The notes below the pieces were generated by a model. That model worked only from the letters and a program-made list of their open reading frames with translations, did not search any database and was not told the origin of the DNA. Source: Monoplex corrugatus (Eukaryota; Mollusca; Gastropoda; Littorinimorpha; Ranellidae). Taken from it: a DNA stretch of 64,000 nucleotides. This document shows positions 37,491 to 51,602 of the stretch, one piece after another; the first letter of the stretch is position 1, and every line of letters starts with the position of its first letter. The stretch is from positions 26,877,335 to 26,941,334 of the forward strand of contig CM060312.1 in assembly GCA_030674185.1 (NCBI GenBank). The letters run 5' to 3'. Position numbers and translations under genes: made by a program.

Positions 37491-40129
37491 AGTGATTCAG
37501 AAAATATCTGGCACGGAGAAACAATATGCAGATTTTCTTAACAGTTGAGAATCTTTTTGTGTGTGTGTGTGTGGTGTGTGTGTGTGTGTGTTGTGTGTGT
37601 GTGTGTGGTGTGTGTGTGTATAGTATGACATAATGCAGTGTTTGTCAGGAACACATCTGTCAGCTTTTCTTTCTCCACTCACTCCAACAAAGTGTTCAGG
37701 AAAATGACAGTGGATTACTGGTACACCTAACACCATTTGGATTTTGGTAATGGGCCACACAGTGACGTTATACAGACACAAATATTTACAGACATCAAAC
37801 ACGCAAGAGCATGAAGTCAGACACTCTGTATTTTGTTGACCAGTGTAATTATCATAAGTACACTGTAATTGTAAAAAAAAATGAAAGGGGTTTTGAATGT
37901 TATTTTCGTAACCCTTGTATTATTCTTTTTTACCTTGCGTTTGTTTTGTGCTTGCTTTGTATGTGGATGTTTGGGATTCCAGTTCCAGTGTGAAGCCATC
38001 TGTGTAAATAATCAAATTTAGACTGATGCAATGTAAAGGATTGTAAAGGGTTACATATGCAGTGCATGTAGCATTAGACTCATGCATGTAGAAGAATACT
38101 CATTATTTTCAGTGTAAAAATATGTACAGTATACCAAAGATGACTCTCTATCATTCAGAACAACTTCCCCACAAAATGTTCAAGTATATCGATTACAGAA
38201 ATGAGAACTACTTTCAGAAGGACCAGCAGGAAATGCAGTTAAAAACAAAAGCAGAAAAAAGAGAAAATCTAGTTTGAGAGTAATGAATTGGAAAGTAATG
38301 GCATTCTGTGTGTGTGTGTGTGTGTGTGGTGTGTGTGTGTGGGGGGCGCACACATGCGAGCATGTTTGAATCAAAGGAAGCAGAATATGGTTTATGTGTT
38401 TTAATATGAACTAAATCATGAATAAATTAATATACGCACACTTAGCATATTTGATATGAACATGTGCTGTTGTTTTTGTTAAATCTTACTGAAGTCCAGA
38501 AAACGCAAAAAAGTTAACAACAAACTCACATTCCACTACTCTGAAGTTATGTCATTTGTGGATTTCACTGTCAGGCAAGACTCTCATGTCTAACCATATG
38601 TGAATACGTATCAAAAGAAGACACTGGTGGTGATTTGACTTGGCCTTTTCTGATTCATATAGGAATTTTATTTTGCACTAAATGATATCGGTCTCGATAT
38701 GGGTTTAGTTGGTGAGCTTAGCTCACATAAGTATGCTACAAAGTGGGTTGATTCTTTATGTTTTATTTGTCATTCAAGCTATCAGTTTCTTTACATCATA
38801 AGTTCATCATATTGTTACAATGTAGTGTTTTATTTTTAGAATTTTACATTTTTTCTTGACCTTTGCTCGATGAGATGAACTTTGTGCCAGAATATCCCCT
38901 AGAGTGAAATTTTGTATTTTGTAAGTGGGAAGGGTGAGGTTGAGGGGGGCATCAGTGGCACGGCAAAACGATGCAGTCCATCAAAATATGCACGATATAC
39001 ATTACACAGCTTTCTGACATTACCACCATTTGAAATTGGCATTGCAATAGTTGCCATTTGTTCTTTTGTTACTTTTTAAGGGAAATCAGACCTTTCCATT
39101 CCATAGGTCTGTCAGTGATGCCTGATGGTCTGGAGAGGTTTGCATTCGTAATTTCATCCGGAATGATGCTCCAAATTAGATCAGATATGAGCGAAATTGT
39201 GTACTTAATTTCAATCACCTGAACATTCAAACTGTTGGCACATTCCACATATCGCAACAAACATTCCTGACCTGAACACATAGACTTCACACTATAAAAG
39301 GCCTGGTTGAACATGTCAGCAGAAAATCCATTTGTCGGTGCATTTTTTTTTTTTCTTTCTTTCTTTTGGGTTTTTTTTTTTGTTTTTTTTTTTTTAATGC
39401 ACTGAATCAGTGAATACGCTACAGTGTTTCAAAATAATGTATCATTATTGTCACTGTTGGATGAAATGTTTAGCACTGACTTTTCCAGTGTGTTCTGTTT
39501 TCTGTTTTCTTTGGTACTTATATGTTTGTGTTTATAGCTAGTATTATAATGAGATGTGAATGTTCCATCATGAATTTTCAGAGGTGTACTGCTCATGAAA
39601 ATAATTGATCCTAGTATATCTTCACTAGATCCACAGCATTTAATTCAAGGGGAAAAAAAACATACACAAGTCACATACACAAAATAATGAACATTAAATA
39701 AGTACAGTCGTGTGTTTGATACAGATCTAACTGTAGTATACAGAAAATACTTGATGTAACTGTAGTTTGTCATACATAATCATGAATAAAATGTTTACTG
39801 GTCATTGATGTCATAAATTTTGCGAGCAGACTTAGTGCTTTGTTCCAAATCTGGTCATGTCAGTGATTACTGGGCATAATTAAATTTGGTTCTTTTGCGA
39901 CACTTTCCCTGTTGTTATTTCATAAGATAACTGTCCCTTAAGCATTTCACTCCGACTCGCACCAGATTGATTGCCAACCATTTAGCAAACAAAAACTTAA
40001 AACCTCTTGATCCCCACAGTATCCACCCGTTCTGAGGAAGCTGGGGAAAAGCGTGAGAATCAAAATCTGTTAATTTTTAGTATGGTAAATTGCTGTCGAG
40101 AAGTTCAAAGGGTGTAATTGGCAATAAAA
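37491..40129. other. No gene recognised
   Basis: GT microsatellites at 37557-37618 and 38307-38345, T-rich runs at 39342-39395, otherwise AT-rich unique sequence. A degenerate TTAA-MITE-like stretch (aaaacttaaaacctcttgat ... gcgtgagaatcaaaatctgt) lies at about 39955-40075. Confidence 0.5.
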
Positions 40130-43100
40130 TGACCGACTTAACACTAGCAGTGATTCTGTCTGTTAATGACAAGAATAACACGAATCACTATAGCAGCGGT
40201 GATTTCTGTCATATTAATGACAATAGAATAACCAACTTACACATAGCAGGTGATTTCTGTCTCTTAATGACAATAGATAACAACTTACACATAACAGGGT
40301 GATTTCTGTCTCTTAATGACAAAAGAATAACCAACTTACACATAACAGGGTGATTTGTCTATTAATGACAATAGAATAACCAACTTACACATAACAGGGT
40401 GATTTCGTCTATTAATGACAATAGAATAACCAACTTACACATAACAGGGTGATTTCTGTCTTTAATGACAATAGAATAACCAACTTACACATAACAGGGT
40501 GATTTCTGTCTCTTAATGACAATAGAATAACCAACTTACACATAACAGGGTGATTTCTGTCTTTAATGACAATAGAATAACCAACTTACACATAACAGGG
40601 TGATTTCTGTCTATTAATGACAATAGAATAACCAACTTACACATAACAGGGTGATTTCTGTTTAATGACTATAGAATAACCAACTTACACATAACAGGGT
40701 GATTTCTGTCTTTAATGACATAGATACCAACTTAAACATAACAGGGTGATTTCTGTCTCTTAATGACATAGAATAACCAACTTACACATAACAGGGTGAT
40801 TTCTTCTATTAATGACAATAGAATAACCAACTTACACATAACAGGGTGATTTCTGTCTATTAATGACAATAGAATAACCAACTTACACATAACAGGGTGA
40901 TTTCTGTCTATTAATGACAATAGAATAACCAACTTACACATAGCAGGGTGATTTCTGTCTTTAATGACAATAGAATAACCAACTTACACATAGCAGGGTG
41001 TTTCTGTCTATTAATGACAATAGAATAACCAACTTACACATAACAGGGTGGTTCTGTCTATTAATGACAATAGAATAACCAACTTACACATAACAGGGTG
41101 ATTTCTGTCTCTTAATGACAATAGAATAACCAACTTACACATAACAGGGTGATTTCTGTCTATTAATGACAATAGAATAACCAACTTACACATAACAGGG
41201 TGATTTCTGTCTATTAATGACAATAGAATAACCAACTTACACATAGCAGGGTGATTCTGTCTATTAATGACAATAGAATAACCAACTTACACATAACAGG
41301 GTGATTTCTGTCTATTAATGACAATAGAATAACCAACTTACACATAACAGGGTGATTTCTGTCTATTAATGACAATAGAATAACCAACTTACACATAACA
41401 GGGTGATTTCTGTCTTATTAATGACAATAGAATAACCAACTTACACATAACAGGGTGATTCTGTCTATTAATGACTAATAGAATAACCAACTTACACATA
41501 ACAGGGTGATTTCTGTCTTTAATGACAATAGAATAACCAACTTACACATAACAGGGTGATTTCTAAGTTAATCATTAACTACATATATAATGACAAATCC
41601 AACTTACACATACAGGGTGATTTGTCTATAATGACAATAGAATAACCAACTTACACATAGCAGGGTGATTTCTGTCTATTAATGACAATAGAATAACCAA
41701 CTTACACATAACAGGGTGATTTCTGTCTATTAATGACAATAGAATAACCAACTTACACATAACAGGGTGATTTCTGTCTATTAATGACAATAGAATAACC
41801 AACTTACACATACAGGGTGTTTCTGTCTATTAATGACAATAGAATAACCAACTTACACATAACAGGGTGGTTTCTGTCTATTAATGACAATAGAATAACC
41901 AACTTACACATAACAGGGTGTTTCTGTCTATTAATGACAATAGAATAACCAACTTACACATAACAGGGTGATTTCTGTCTATTAATGACAATAGAATAAC
42001 CAACTTACACATAACAGGGTGATTTCTGTCTATTAATGACAATAGAATAACCAACTTACACATAACAGGGTGATTTCTGTCTATTAATGACAATAGAATA
42101 ACCAACTTACACATAACAGGTGATTTCTGTCTCTTAATGACAATAGAATAACCAACTTACACATAACAGGGTGATTTCTGTCTTTAATGACAATAGAATA
42201 ACCAACTTACACATAACAGGGTGATTTCTGTCTATTAATGACAATAGAATAACCAACTTACACATAGCAGGGTGATTTCTGTCTATTAATGACAATAGAA
42301 TAACCAACTTACACATACAGGGTGATTTTCGTCTATTAATGACATAGAATAACCAACTTACACATACAGGGTGATTTCTGTCTATTAATGACAATAGAAT
42401 AACCAACTTACACATACAGGGTGATTTCTGTCTATTAATGACAATAGAATAACCAACTTACACATAGCAGGGTGATTTCTGTCTATTAATGACAATAGAA
42501 TAACCAACTTACACATAACAGGGTGATTTCTGTCTATTAATGACAATAGAATAACCAACTTACACATAGCAGGGTGATTTCTGTCTATTAATGACAATAG
42601 AATAACCAACTTACACATAGCAGGGTGATTTCTGTCTATTAATGACAATAGAATAACCAACTTACAACAGGGTGATTCTGTCTATAATGACAATAGAATA
42701 ACCAACTTACACATACAGGGTGATTTCTGTCTATTAATGACAATAGAATAACCAACTTACACTAACAGGGTGATTTCTGTCTATTAATGACAATAGAATA
42801 ACCAACTTACACATAACAGGGTGATTTCTGTCTATTAATGACAATAGAATAACCAACTTACACATAACAGGCTGATTTCTGTCTATTAATGACAATAGAA
42901 TAACCAACTTACACATAACAGGGCTGATTTCTGTCTATTAATGACAATAGAATAACCAACTTACACATAGCAGGGTGATTTCTGTCTCTTAATGACAATA
43001 GAATAACCAACTTACACATAGCAGGGTGATTTCTGTCTCTTAATGACAATAGAATAACCAACTTACACATAGCAGGGTGATTTCTGTCTATTAATGACAA

Positions 43101-43835
43101 TAGAATAACCAACTTACACATAGCAGGGTGATTTCTGTCTATTAATGACAATAGAATAACCAACTTACACATAGCAGGGTGATTTCTGTCTATTAATGAC
43201 AATAGAATAACCAACTTACACATAGCAGGGTGATTTCTGTCTATAATGACAATAGAATAACCAACTTACACATAGCAGGGTGATTTCTGTCTATTAATGA
43301 CAATAGAATAACCAACTTACACATAACAGGGTGATTTCTGTCTATTAATGACAATAGAATAACCAACTTACACATAGCAGGGTGATTTCTGTCTATTAAT
43401 GACAATAGAATAACCAACTTACACATAGCAGGGTGATTTCTGTCTATTAATGACAATAGAATAACCAACTTACACATAGCAGGGTGATTTCTGTCTATTA
43501 ATGACAATAGAATAACCAACTTACACATAGCAGGGTGATTTCTGTCTCTTAATGACAATAGAATAACCAACTTACACATAGCAGGGTGATTTCTGTCTCT
43601 TAATGACAATAGAATAACCAACTTACACATAGCAGGTGATTTCTGTCTATTAATGACTATAGAATAACCAACTTACACATAACAGGGTGATTTCTGTCTA
43701 TTAATGACAATAGAATAACCAACTTACACATAGCAGGGTGATTTCTATTAATGACAATAGAATAACCAACTTACACATAACAGGGTGATTTCTGTCTATA
43801 AATGACAATAGAATAACCGATTTCCACATGGCAGG
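40130..43835 (+). repeat. 51-bp satellite array, about 72 copies
   Basis: Unit caatagaataaccaacttac, acataacagggtgatttctg and tctattaatga. Units on the left edge are most diverged. Two main types: acataacaggg throughout and acatagcaggg, the latter forming nearly homogeneous runs at about 42960-43630. One-base losses are very common (tctttaatga, cacatacaggg). As 51 is divisible by three, the minus strand shows 17-residue periodic frames (MCKLVILLSLIDRNHPV); these are not genes. Confidence 0.97.
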
Positions 43836-43959
43836 TCGATTTGTATGGGCCTGCATGTGTGCACTGACCACACAGAAAAATTACCTCCCACAAGACAGCA
43901 GGTCATTTGCAATGGTGTGAAGATAAGATAACGAAATATTCTTAAGTCATTTCACCACA

Positions 43960-44080
43960 CCTCTAATTTGGTAGCTCCATCTCATTACACCGTGGAGTAG
44001 TGGCCTATTTAGTATTTAGAGTGCCCACTTTGAATATGATAGTCCCAGGTTTGTTTACTGGTTAAACAAGGAATTTCATC
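43960..44080 (+). mobile_element. Possible tRNA-like SINE head
   Basis: accgtggagtagtggcctat, then atagtcccaggtttg. Weak A- and B-box resemblance only. Confidence 0.3.
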
Positions 44081-44412
44081 CTCTGCATTATGCATTAGAC
44101 CTTGAATGTTCTTGTCACACACACTAAACATGCATGAAAGCAGAAACAAAGAAACGGTCATGGGGAAAATTGTATAGAAAACTAAACAAATTCGTCTTTG
44201 TTGTGTAAAAATAAATGCATACAGAAAAAAGCATTTGAATGGGTGGCATTAGACTGTGGCAGTGTGTAGGGAAGTTGGCCAGAACTTTCCATGGAACATT
44301 CCTTGTGACAAGATATTCATATATATATATGTATTTGTTGACTAGGTGCTGGTGGATTCACTTAGTGTGGATGAGCACAAAGAGAATGATTCTCAAACTC
44401 ACACACAACTTG

Positions 44413-44584
44413 TTAATCCCTTGACTCCCACATCCTGTCCACCAACTGCAAAAAGTTAACCCTTTGACTCCTTACCCTATCCACCAGCTTCCTGCAGGAA
44501 ACTGGTGGATAGGTGAGGGAATTAAAAGGTTAAGTTTTTGCTTTGCTGGATCTGGAGGACAGTGTGCAAGAGTCAGAGGGTTAA
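44413..44584. mobile_element. TTAA-flanked palindromic MITE, copy
   Basis: TTAATCCCTTGACTCCCACA to AAGAGTCAGAGGGTTAA, with central ccagcttcctgcaggaaact and inner TTAACCCTTTGACTCC. 172 bp; both outer TTAA present. Confidence 0.8.
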
Positions 44585-44968
44585 TTAACCAGTATCACTA
44601 AATAAAACAAATATCGCTGTTAGCGTGTACATTTATAATCATCTGTGGTCATATAATCATGTGTAATGGTGTTATGAAGCCTTGCATAGATGCTGTTACT
44701 CCCATCTTTCATCACAGGTCGGTTTTCACGATACTGGGTCTTCACCTTTTGGTGCCTGCTTAAACGTGTATCTTGTACAGGGTTATTTCATCTTTCTGTA
44801 ATCAGCATGATGTAAAATGTGGCTTAGATGTGTGTGCATCTCTTGGCAGTGTAATTTGTTTTCTGCTGAGAAGAAATGTGTACAATGAGAACTTCATGTA
44901 TTCAGTAGATACAAAGACTCAGTCTTAATTAACTAGCATTCATAACCATGCTTACATGTATTGCACAT

Positions 44969-45107
44969 GTTGTGTATATTTTGATTAGAATGGGTGGCTG
45001 ATAATATTGATGATCAGTGTCTATGAACAGAGGGCGTTGTGTATATTTTGATTAGAATGGGTGGCTGATAATATTGATGATCAGTGTCTATGAACAAAGG
45101 GCAGATA
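44969..45107 (+). repeat. Tandem duplication of about 66 bp
   Basis: ttgtgtatattttgattaga through atgatcagtgtctatgaaca appears twice in direct succession with only one difference (cagagggcg versus caaagggca). This marks a recent event. Confidence 0.93.
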
Positions 45108-45109
45108 TT

Positions 45110-46434
45110 CCCCGTTACCTTTGCAGCACCAAAGCTCATTCATTCTAAAGTAGCTGACATTCGCTGTTCCACCTGTATAGTCAAGGAGAACCGTTTGAAC
45201 CTGTGCAGTCAGTGTGGAATGGATGGAGCGCCTCGCAGTACTTCTCAAATAAATGCAAAGTGAAGGCGAGCTTTGCTGTTTTGCTTATCAGAGGGTGTAA
45301 AAAGCGTTGAATTTCATTCTCCCAGTAATTTTTTTTTTATTTTTGCTTTGGCCATACCAAAGAACATCATTTACTTCTTACTACAATTGTATAAAATACC
45401 TAGAGTGTTTGCCCACTTTACTGAAAGGTACCATTTGTTAAATGGATGTCTGTTCAGTGTCGAGTATTGATTGGATGGAAAATGACAGCCATCTGTTTTG
45501 AATAGGTCTGCATATTCCAGACAGCCACTCAAGCCTGAGGCCCTGGGCCGTTTGAGATATACATTTATGATGACAGACAATCCATTTTGGATCCCTTTCA
45601 CCCAGTCGTCCAGAAGTATACTCTTGCAATGGGGCCTTACACTGGTCATAAGAGGTCTGTGTGTCTTCTCTTTAACATACTGGCCCGAGCGAAAGGTTGA
45701 TATTTACTGTTGGAACACCAGGTATTAATGGGATCTCTGTTTTTATTCAGAACTGTGTCACATTAAGAGTTACACATGACTGTGAAATGACGGGCAGTCA
45801 TCCGTCTCACTGCCCTACCAAGTGATGATTTAAAATGAACTTTGGAGTGAGCGCTGCATTGTTTTCGAGCCATAAAAGCAACTTTGTGTGTGCATGTCAT
45901 AAGCGTATCATTTCTTGGTTTTGGTACAGGCCCAAGGTCACAAATGTGTGAAATATGATCATGACAAAACTTTATACAGTGAAAGATGTAGCGCTTACAT
46001 ACTATTTCAAATATGTTCTCACAAAGAAATAGGTTCTTTACTTGCGCCCTTTTTTAATTATTTCCTCTCCATCCGCATCCACTCTGTCTCTGAGAGAAGA
46101 GGATGTGAATGAAGACATGATCATTGGTAACTAGCTCAGCGAAGAATAAACCAAGTTCCATTTTCTCCCTGAATAATTTGCTTGCTGTGTGTCAGACTTT
46201 AGAATCATAAATCATTGTCATTTGAATTGTAAATAATCTGAGCCAGCAGATAAAAACAAATGAACAAGTGTTTTTTTTACTTGAATCCCTGTATGTAAAA
46301 GAAATTGTTTCAGTATGTAACTGTTTATTGGTGCTAATTCATTCATGTGTCATTTGTTCACTGGACTGTGGTACAGGGCAGGTCTTAAGATTTTCGTTTC
46401 TGAAATATGAGAACGATAATTAATGTGTTTGTGT

Positions 46435-46465
<31 letters not shown>

Positions 46466-47250
46466 CACACGCGTGCATGCATGCTTTTAGAAGAAAACAA
46501 GGTTTTAGTATTTCAGAAATACTGATGATTTTATTCTTGTTGTTTTTACACTTTTTTGTTTTAATAGTTCTGTTGTAATCTTTGTTTTATTTGGAAATTT
46601 GGATTAGTGAAGAACTTAACATAAAAAAAGCAAACTATATAAACAGTTTAGTGCACACGTGTGTTATATACATAATTTACTTGCTTGAAAATGCTTCAGT
46701 TGAGTTTTAAGTGCTATCAACCAAATTTTTCAGTTTTATAAAATGTGTTTAATATTAACCATTTTAGAAATTATCTTATTCACTTTTCAAACCTTGCTAG
46801 TAATAATCTGTATATCACCAAACAGCAAGTTTCAGTTCAGTGTATGAACCTGTATGTCTTCATTTGCTACTGGCATAATGTGTATTCATGCTGCTTGCAT
46901 GAAATACTGTTTGGTGTCATGAATATATCAGCACTGCCAAATAAACTCATATCAGTTGAGACTGTGTCCACAGTGGATTTATTTTGTCCTTCTGACTGTA
47001 TTGTGCATGTTTTAGTGATGTTATGTGTACATGTATGTGTGTGTGTGAACATGTATGTAAGCATGCGACATGAGTGCGTTTAACCGTTCATTTACTTTCT
47101 ACATAATATTATGTATTGCTGTGAGACAGATTTCCTTGCAAGAGGATGATAAACCATGTTATCTGTTATTATGTAAGAAATATGCAAATATGAATAAAGA
47201 CTCCAACAAAAAGCATACAACATCTTGCAACAAAGCATATAGCATCTTGC
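45110..47250. other. No gene recognised
   Basis: T-rich unique sequence with a GT tract (46433-46466) and AATAAA motifs near 46939 and 47192. The 76-92-codon open frames at 45371-45728 overlap on both strands and carry no recognised domain. Confidence 0.5.
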
Positions 47251-47269
47251 TACATTTCCCTTTTTTGAC

Positions 47270-47382
47270 ACACATACACATACACGCAAGCAAGCACATG
47301 CACACAAACACGCGAGCGCACACACACACATACACATGTACGCACATGCACACGCACACATACACACACACACACACACATA
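47270..47382 (+). repeat. CA-rich microsatellite
   Basis: Interrupted CA/CG run. Confidence 0.85.
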
Positions 47383-48424
47383 TCGCAAATATTCGTACTG
47401 ACATCTTGTGCACAGTTCACGTCACATACTCGCTTGATACAATTATCCATCCCGTGTCTTACAGTCTGATTTTGGGTTCTTGTGACAACTAAATGAATCC
47501 TGCGTTTGAGCTACACACAGATGAACTTTCAGAAACCACAGACACAAAACAAAGAAGAATTTCAGTGCAAACATTTTATACATAAATCATGAACAAACCC
47601 TAACCGGCAATCAAACTGGCACATAAACACAACTAACATTGACACTTCATGACTAAGGCTCTGATTTCTGTTATTCTTTGGCTTTTCCTTGTTCTTTTCA
47701 CATGTCTTCTGAGCATACACATCAATAAATACTGAACATGTTACTTCCTTTGTATAATTACTCCTTTGTCTCTATGAACTAACATCACCTTACATTATCG
47801 TAATAACAATGACAATTCTACAAAAACGTGTCCACAAAAAGACTCAGCTTGACTTCTTTCAACAACACACATGCATTTAACAATCCAGAAACCCTGAAAT
47901 TAAAATACAAACAACTGACAAATGCCAATACTTCAATGCCAGAAACTAATCAATGCATTTACCATACAATATATCTTCTTCCTTCTAAAAAGCGAGAAAA
48001 AATCACAATATTCTACATCCCTGACTAAACGTATCTTGTCTCATACGTGGTTGGTGCAGGTTACATTCAATGCACATCCTTGTACTAGTCACATAAGCTC
48101 ACACACATACTCCTCTCTAAATGAGCACTTGTATTGGTCACATAAGCACACACACTCCTCTCTAATGAGCCTTTTTATGAATTTATGGTCAATAAGAAAT
48201 AAGACAGCTAAAAATACCCATCACTAATTCACCATTTACAATAATTTTCCAATTCAAACAACTGAATCAATTCAATTAACTATAAGAAAAAAAAAGTATT
48301 TCACTTCAAGGGAAAAAAGGATAGTTATCACAGAAAAAAATCAACAGCAAACAATGTGTACACAGTAAATGTGATGTTATCAAAAGAATGCGTAGAAGTG
48401 TTACCCTACATTCAAGTAGAAACG

Positions 48425-48792
48425 CATGCGGATACACATGTGCACACACGCACGCGCACAAACATACATGCACACTCACACACAAACGCATACACACACA
48501 CAGTCACATACAAATGAACACGTACACACGTATATACACACACACACACATGCACACACACATACAAACACACACATTCACATACAGACGCGCACACACA
48601 TTCACATACAGACGCACACACACACTTTCACATACAAACACACACATGCAGACACATTCACACACAAATGCACACACACACACACACACATTCAAATACA
48701 AACACACAACTCACATTCACATTCAAACGCACACACACACACATTCACATACAAATGCACACACACACACACATTCACAAACAAATGCGCGT

Positions 48793-48866
<74 letters not shown>
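48425..48866 (+). repeat. CA microsatellite with hexamer-like variants
   Basis: CA runs interspersed with attcacatacaaa and gcgcacacacattc phrases that recur with 25-40 bp spacing, then a pure CA run 48798-48865. Confidence 0.93.
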
Positions 48867-48869
<3 letters not shown>

Positions 48870-49248
48870 AAATAACAGAAACCAATATCACTGAAACCAG
48901 AACCAACATGGCACGTCTGACAAGTACAAGTCACACCAACCCACATTCAAGACAAGCCCAAGCAACAATATCACTGAAACCCATCTGGCAAATTAGGCAT
49001 ATATATATGTCCAGTAACAACCAAAAGGAACATACACCAGAAGTAACCCTCTGGGCAGAAACCTACTATGTATTTACAAATAGAAAACATATGTATTTAC
49101 AAACAACAAAAGCACACAAAATGGCAAGTACAATTCAAATGAATGTCACCTCGTAACTATACAACAGGACAATACATCTGTGGGAACACACCAATTCGGT
49201 TTATCCTGGTTTCTTTTTCATTTGAATGGGTTGACACTAACAGACAGC

Positions 49249-50125
49249 GTTCACATCAACTGACTGGGTGGGTGTTCTCTATCTTGGTTCACATCAACTG
49301 ACTGGGTGTTCGTTCTCTATCTTGGTTCTCATCAACTGACTGGGTTTTGTTCTCTATCTTGGTTCACATCAACTGACTGGGTGTTTGTTCTCTATCTTGG
49401 TTCACATCAACTGACTGGGTGGGTGTTCGTTCTCTATCTTGGTTCACATCAACTGACTGGGTGTTAGTTCTCTATCTTGGTTCACATCAACTGACTGGTG
49501 TTTTGTTCTCTATCTTGGTTCACATCAACTGACTGGGTGTTTGTTCTCTATCTTGGTTCACATCAACTGATTGGGTGGGTGTTCGTTCTCTATCTTGGTT
49601 CACATCAACTGACTGGGTGTTTGTTCTCTATCTTGGTTCACATCAACTGACTGGGTGTTTGTTCTCTATCTTGGTTCACATCAACTGACTGGGTGGGTGT
49701 TCTCTATCTTGGTTCACATCAACTGACTGGGTGTTTGTTCTCTATCTTGGTTCACATCAACTGACTGGGTGGGTGTTCATTCTCTATCTTGGTTCACATC
49801 AACTGACTGGGTGTTTGTTCTCTATCCTGGTTCACATCAACTGACTGGGCGTTCGTTCTCTATCTTGGTTCACATCAACTGACTGGGTGTTTGTTCTCTA
49901 TCTTGGTTCACATCAACTGACTGGGTGGGTGTTCATTCTCTATCTTGGTTCACATCAACTGACTGGGTGTTTGTTCTCTATCCTGGTTCACATCAACTGA
50001 CTGTGTGTTCGTTCTCCATCTTGGTTCACAGCAACTGACTGGGTGTTCGTTCTCCATCTTGGTTCACATCAACTGTCTGGGTGTTTGTTCTCTATCTTGG
50101 TTCACATCAACTGATTGTGCATTCA
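49249..50125 (+). repeat. 38-bp minisatellite, about 23 copies
   Basis: Unit ttcacatcaactgactgggt plus gtttgttctctatcttgg. Copies with an extra gggt (ctgggtgggtgttc) recur every two to four units, giving a loose higher-order pattern. Confidence 0.95.
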
Positions 50126-50171
50126 TTCTGTATGTTCTCCATCATATAATGAGTTGTCCCCATTTTTTTCC

Positions 50172-50503
50172 TTAACCACCCTTTGAACCCGGGTGGCTGG
50201 CCGATGCGGCGGCCAGCGCGATTAATACCTCTGAACACGGCAGGCCGCAGGAGCGGCCTGACATGTCCGGTTGACCTGGCCTGGTATGGTGCTGGCGTGC
50301 GGTATGCGACCTACCGGCACCTACTCTCCTCTGCCACATCCTGTTTATATTACCGAATTCCAGACGCCCTATACTTTCTTCCTGGCAAATTTTTAAGCAT
50401 TAGAAGGATTTATTGAGACACCGATTTTTGCTAGAATTTCTCTAAAAATACTCAGGGTTGAGGGTATCAGAGGTCTAGAAATACTTAGGGCTGAAAGGGT
50501 TAA
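50172..50503. mobile_element. Candidate TTAA-flanked element, third family
   Basis: Left TTAACCACCCTTTGAACCCG, right GGGCTGAAAGGGTTAA; inverted, both begin TTAACC and share CCTTT. The left half is very GC-rich (gcggccagcgcg, ggccgcaggagcggcct), the right half AT-rich. A ctgaaagggttaa terminus also occurs alone at about 56068-56080. It contains a 77-codon open frame (50183-50416) that I do not recognise. Confidence 0.5.
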
Positions 50504-50897
50504 GGGCCTGTCTGTCTGTTGCTTTCACCTTTTTTTTTTTCCGGTTCATGAATTTTTTAGGTTCACAATAATTCAAAAACGTCACTGCATTACTGTACCT
50601 CATCACTCATCATCACAGGATTAGTACAGAGACAAAAATCAAAAAATCACACAAGAAATAGAGTGCTTCCATAACAGATGAGTCACTCAATTTGCCTGGC
50701 TTAGTACACAAAAAGTGTGCAGCTAATCCCAACGTTTATCTCAACTGTTGTTAACTAATCTTTTACGACTGGGGTGAACCTTGCAGTGCCTCAAACCTGG
50801 TACAGGTCCACTACACAGAACAAATGTATCCTTGCAGGCTCTAGATCCATAATGTTCACAGATACAAAGACACCAACAATCATGTGTGACAGAGACA

Positions 50898-51062
<165 letters not shown>

Positions 51063-51127
51063 ATATGTATTACTGGATAAATGTATCTGTGTGTGTGTGT
51101 GCGTGCGAGCGTGCATGCATACTGTGT

Positions 51128-51602
51128 ACGCACCCAATTCTTGTAATGTTCCCCTAACACTCTCAGCTTCACAACACAACACCCAGTTCTTGTAATGTTC
51201 CCCTAACACTCTCAGCTTCACAGCACAACACAACACCCAATTCTTGTAATGTTCCCTAATAACCTCAGCTTCACAGCACAACACAACACCCAATTCTTCT
51301 GATGTTCCCCTAACTCTCTCAGCTTCACAGCACAACACAACACCCAATTCTTCTGATGTTCCCCTAACTCTCTCAGCTTCACAGCACAACACAACACCCA
51401 ATCTTCGATGTTCCCCTAATCTCTCACTTCACAGCACTCCACCAACAAACAACCCCAATTCTTCTGATGTTCCCCTAACTCTCTCAGCTTCAAAGCACAA
51501 CACAACACCCAATTCTTCTGATGTTCCCCTAACTCTCTCAGCTTCACAGCACAACACAACACCCAATTCTTGTAATGTTCCCCTAACACTTTCAGCTTCA
51601 CA
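51128..51602 (+). repeat. 54-bp minisatellite, about 9 copies
   Basis: Unit cacccaattcttctgatgtt, cccctaactctctcagcttc and acagcacaacacaa. The outer copies have ttgtaatgtt with aacact, the inner ones ttctgatgtt with aactct. 54 is divisible by three, so long frames result by chance. Confidence 0.93.

Noticed and set aside
40732..43630. Minus-strand ORFs of repeating MCKLVILLSLIDRNHPV
   Set aside because: 17-residue periodicity equals the 51-bp satellite unit; frames break wherever a unit has an indel.
45371..45728. Open frames on both strands near 45.5 kb
   Set aside because: Overlapping in opposite directions, short, without a recognisable domain; kept only as an unannotated stretch.
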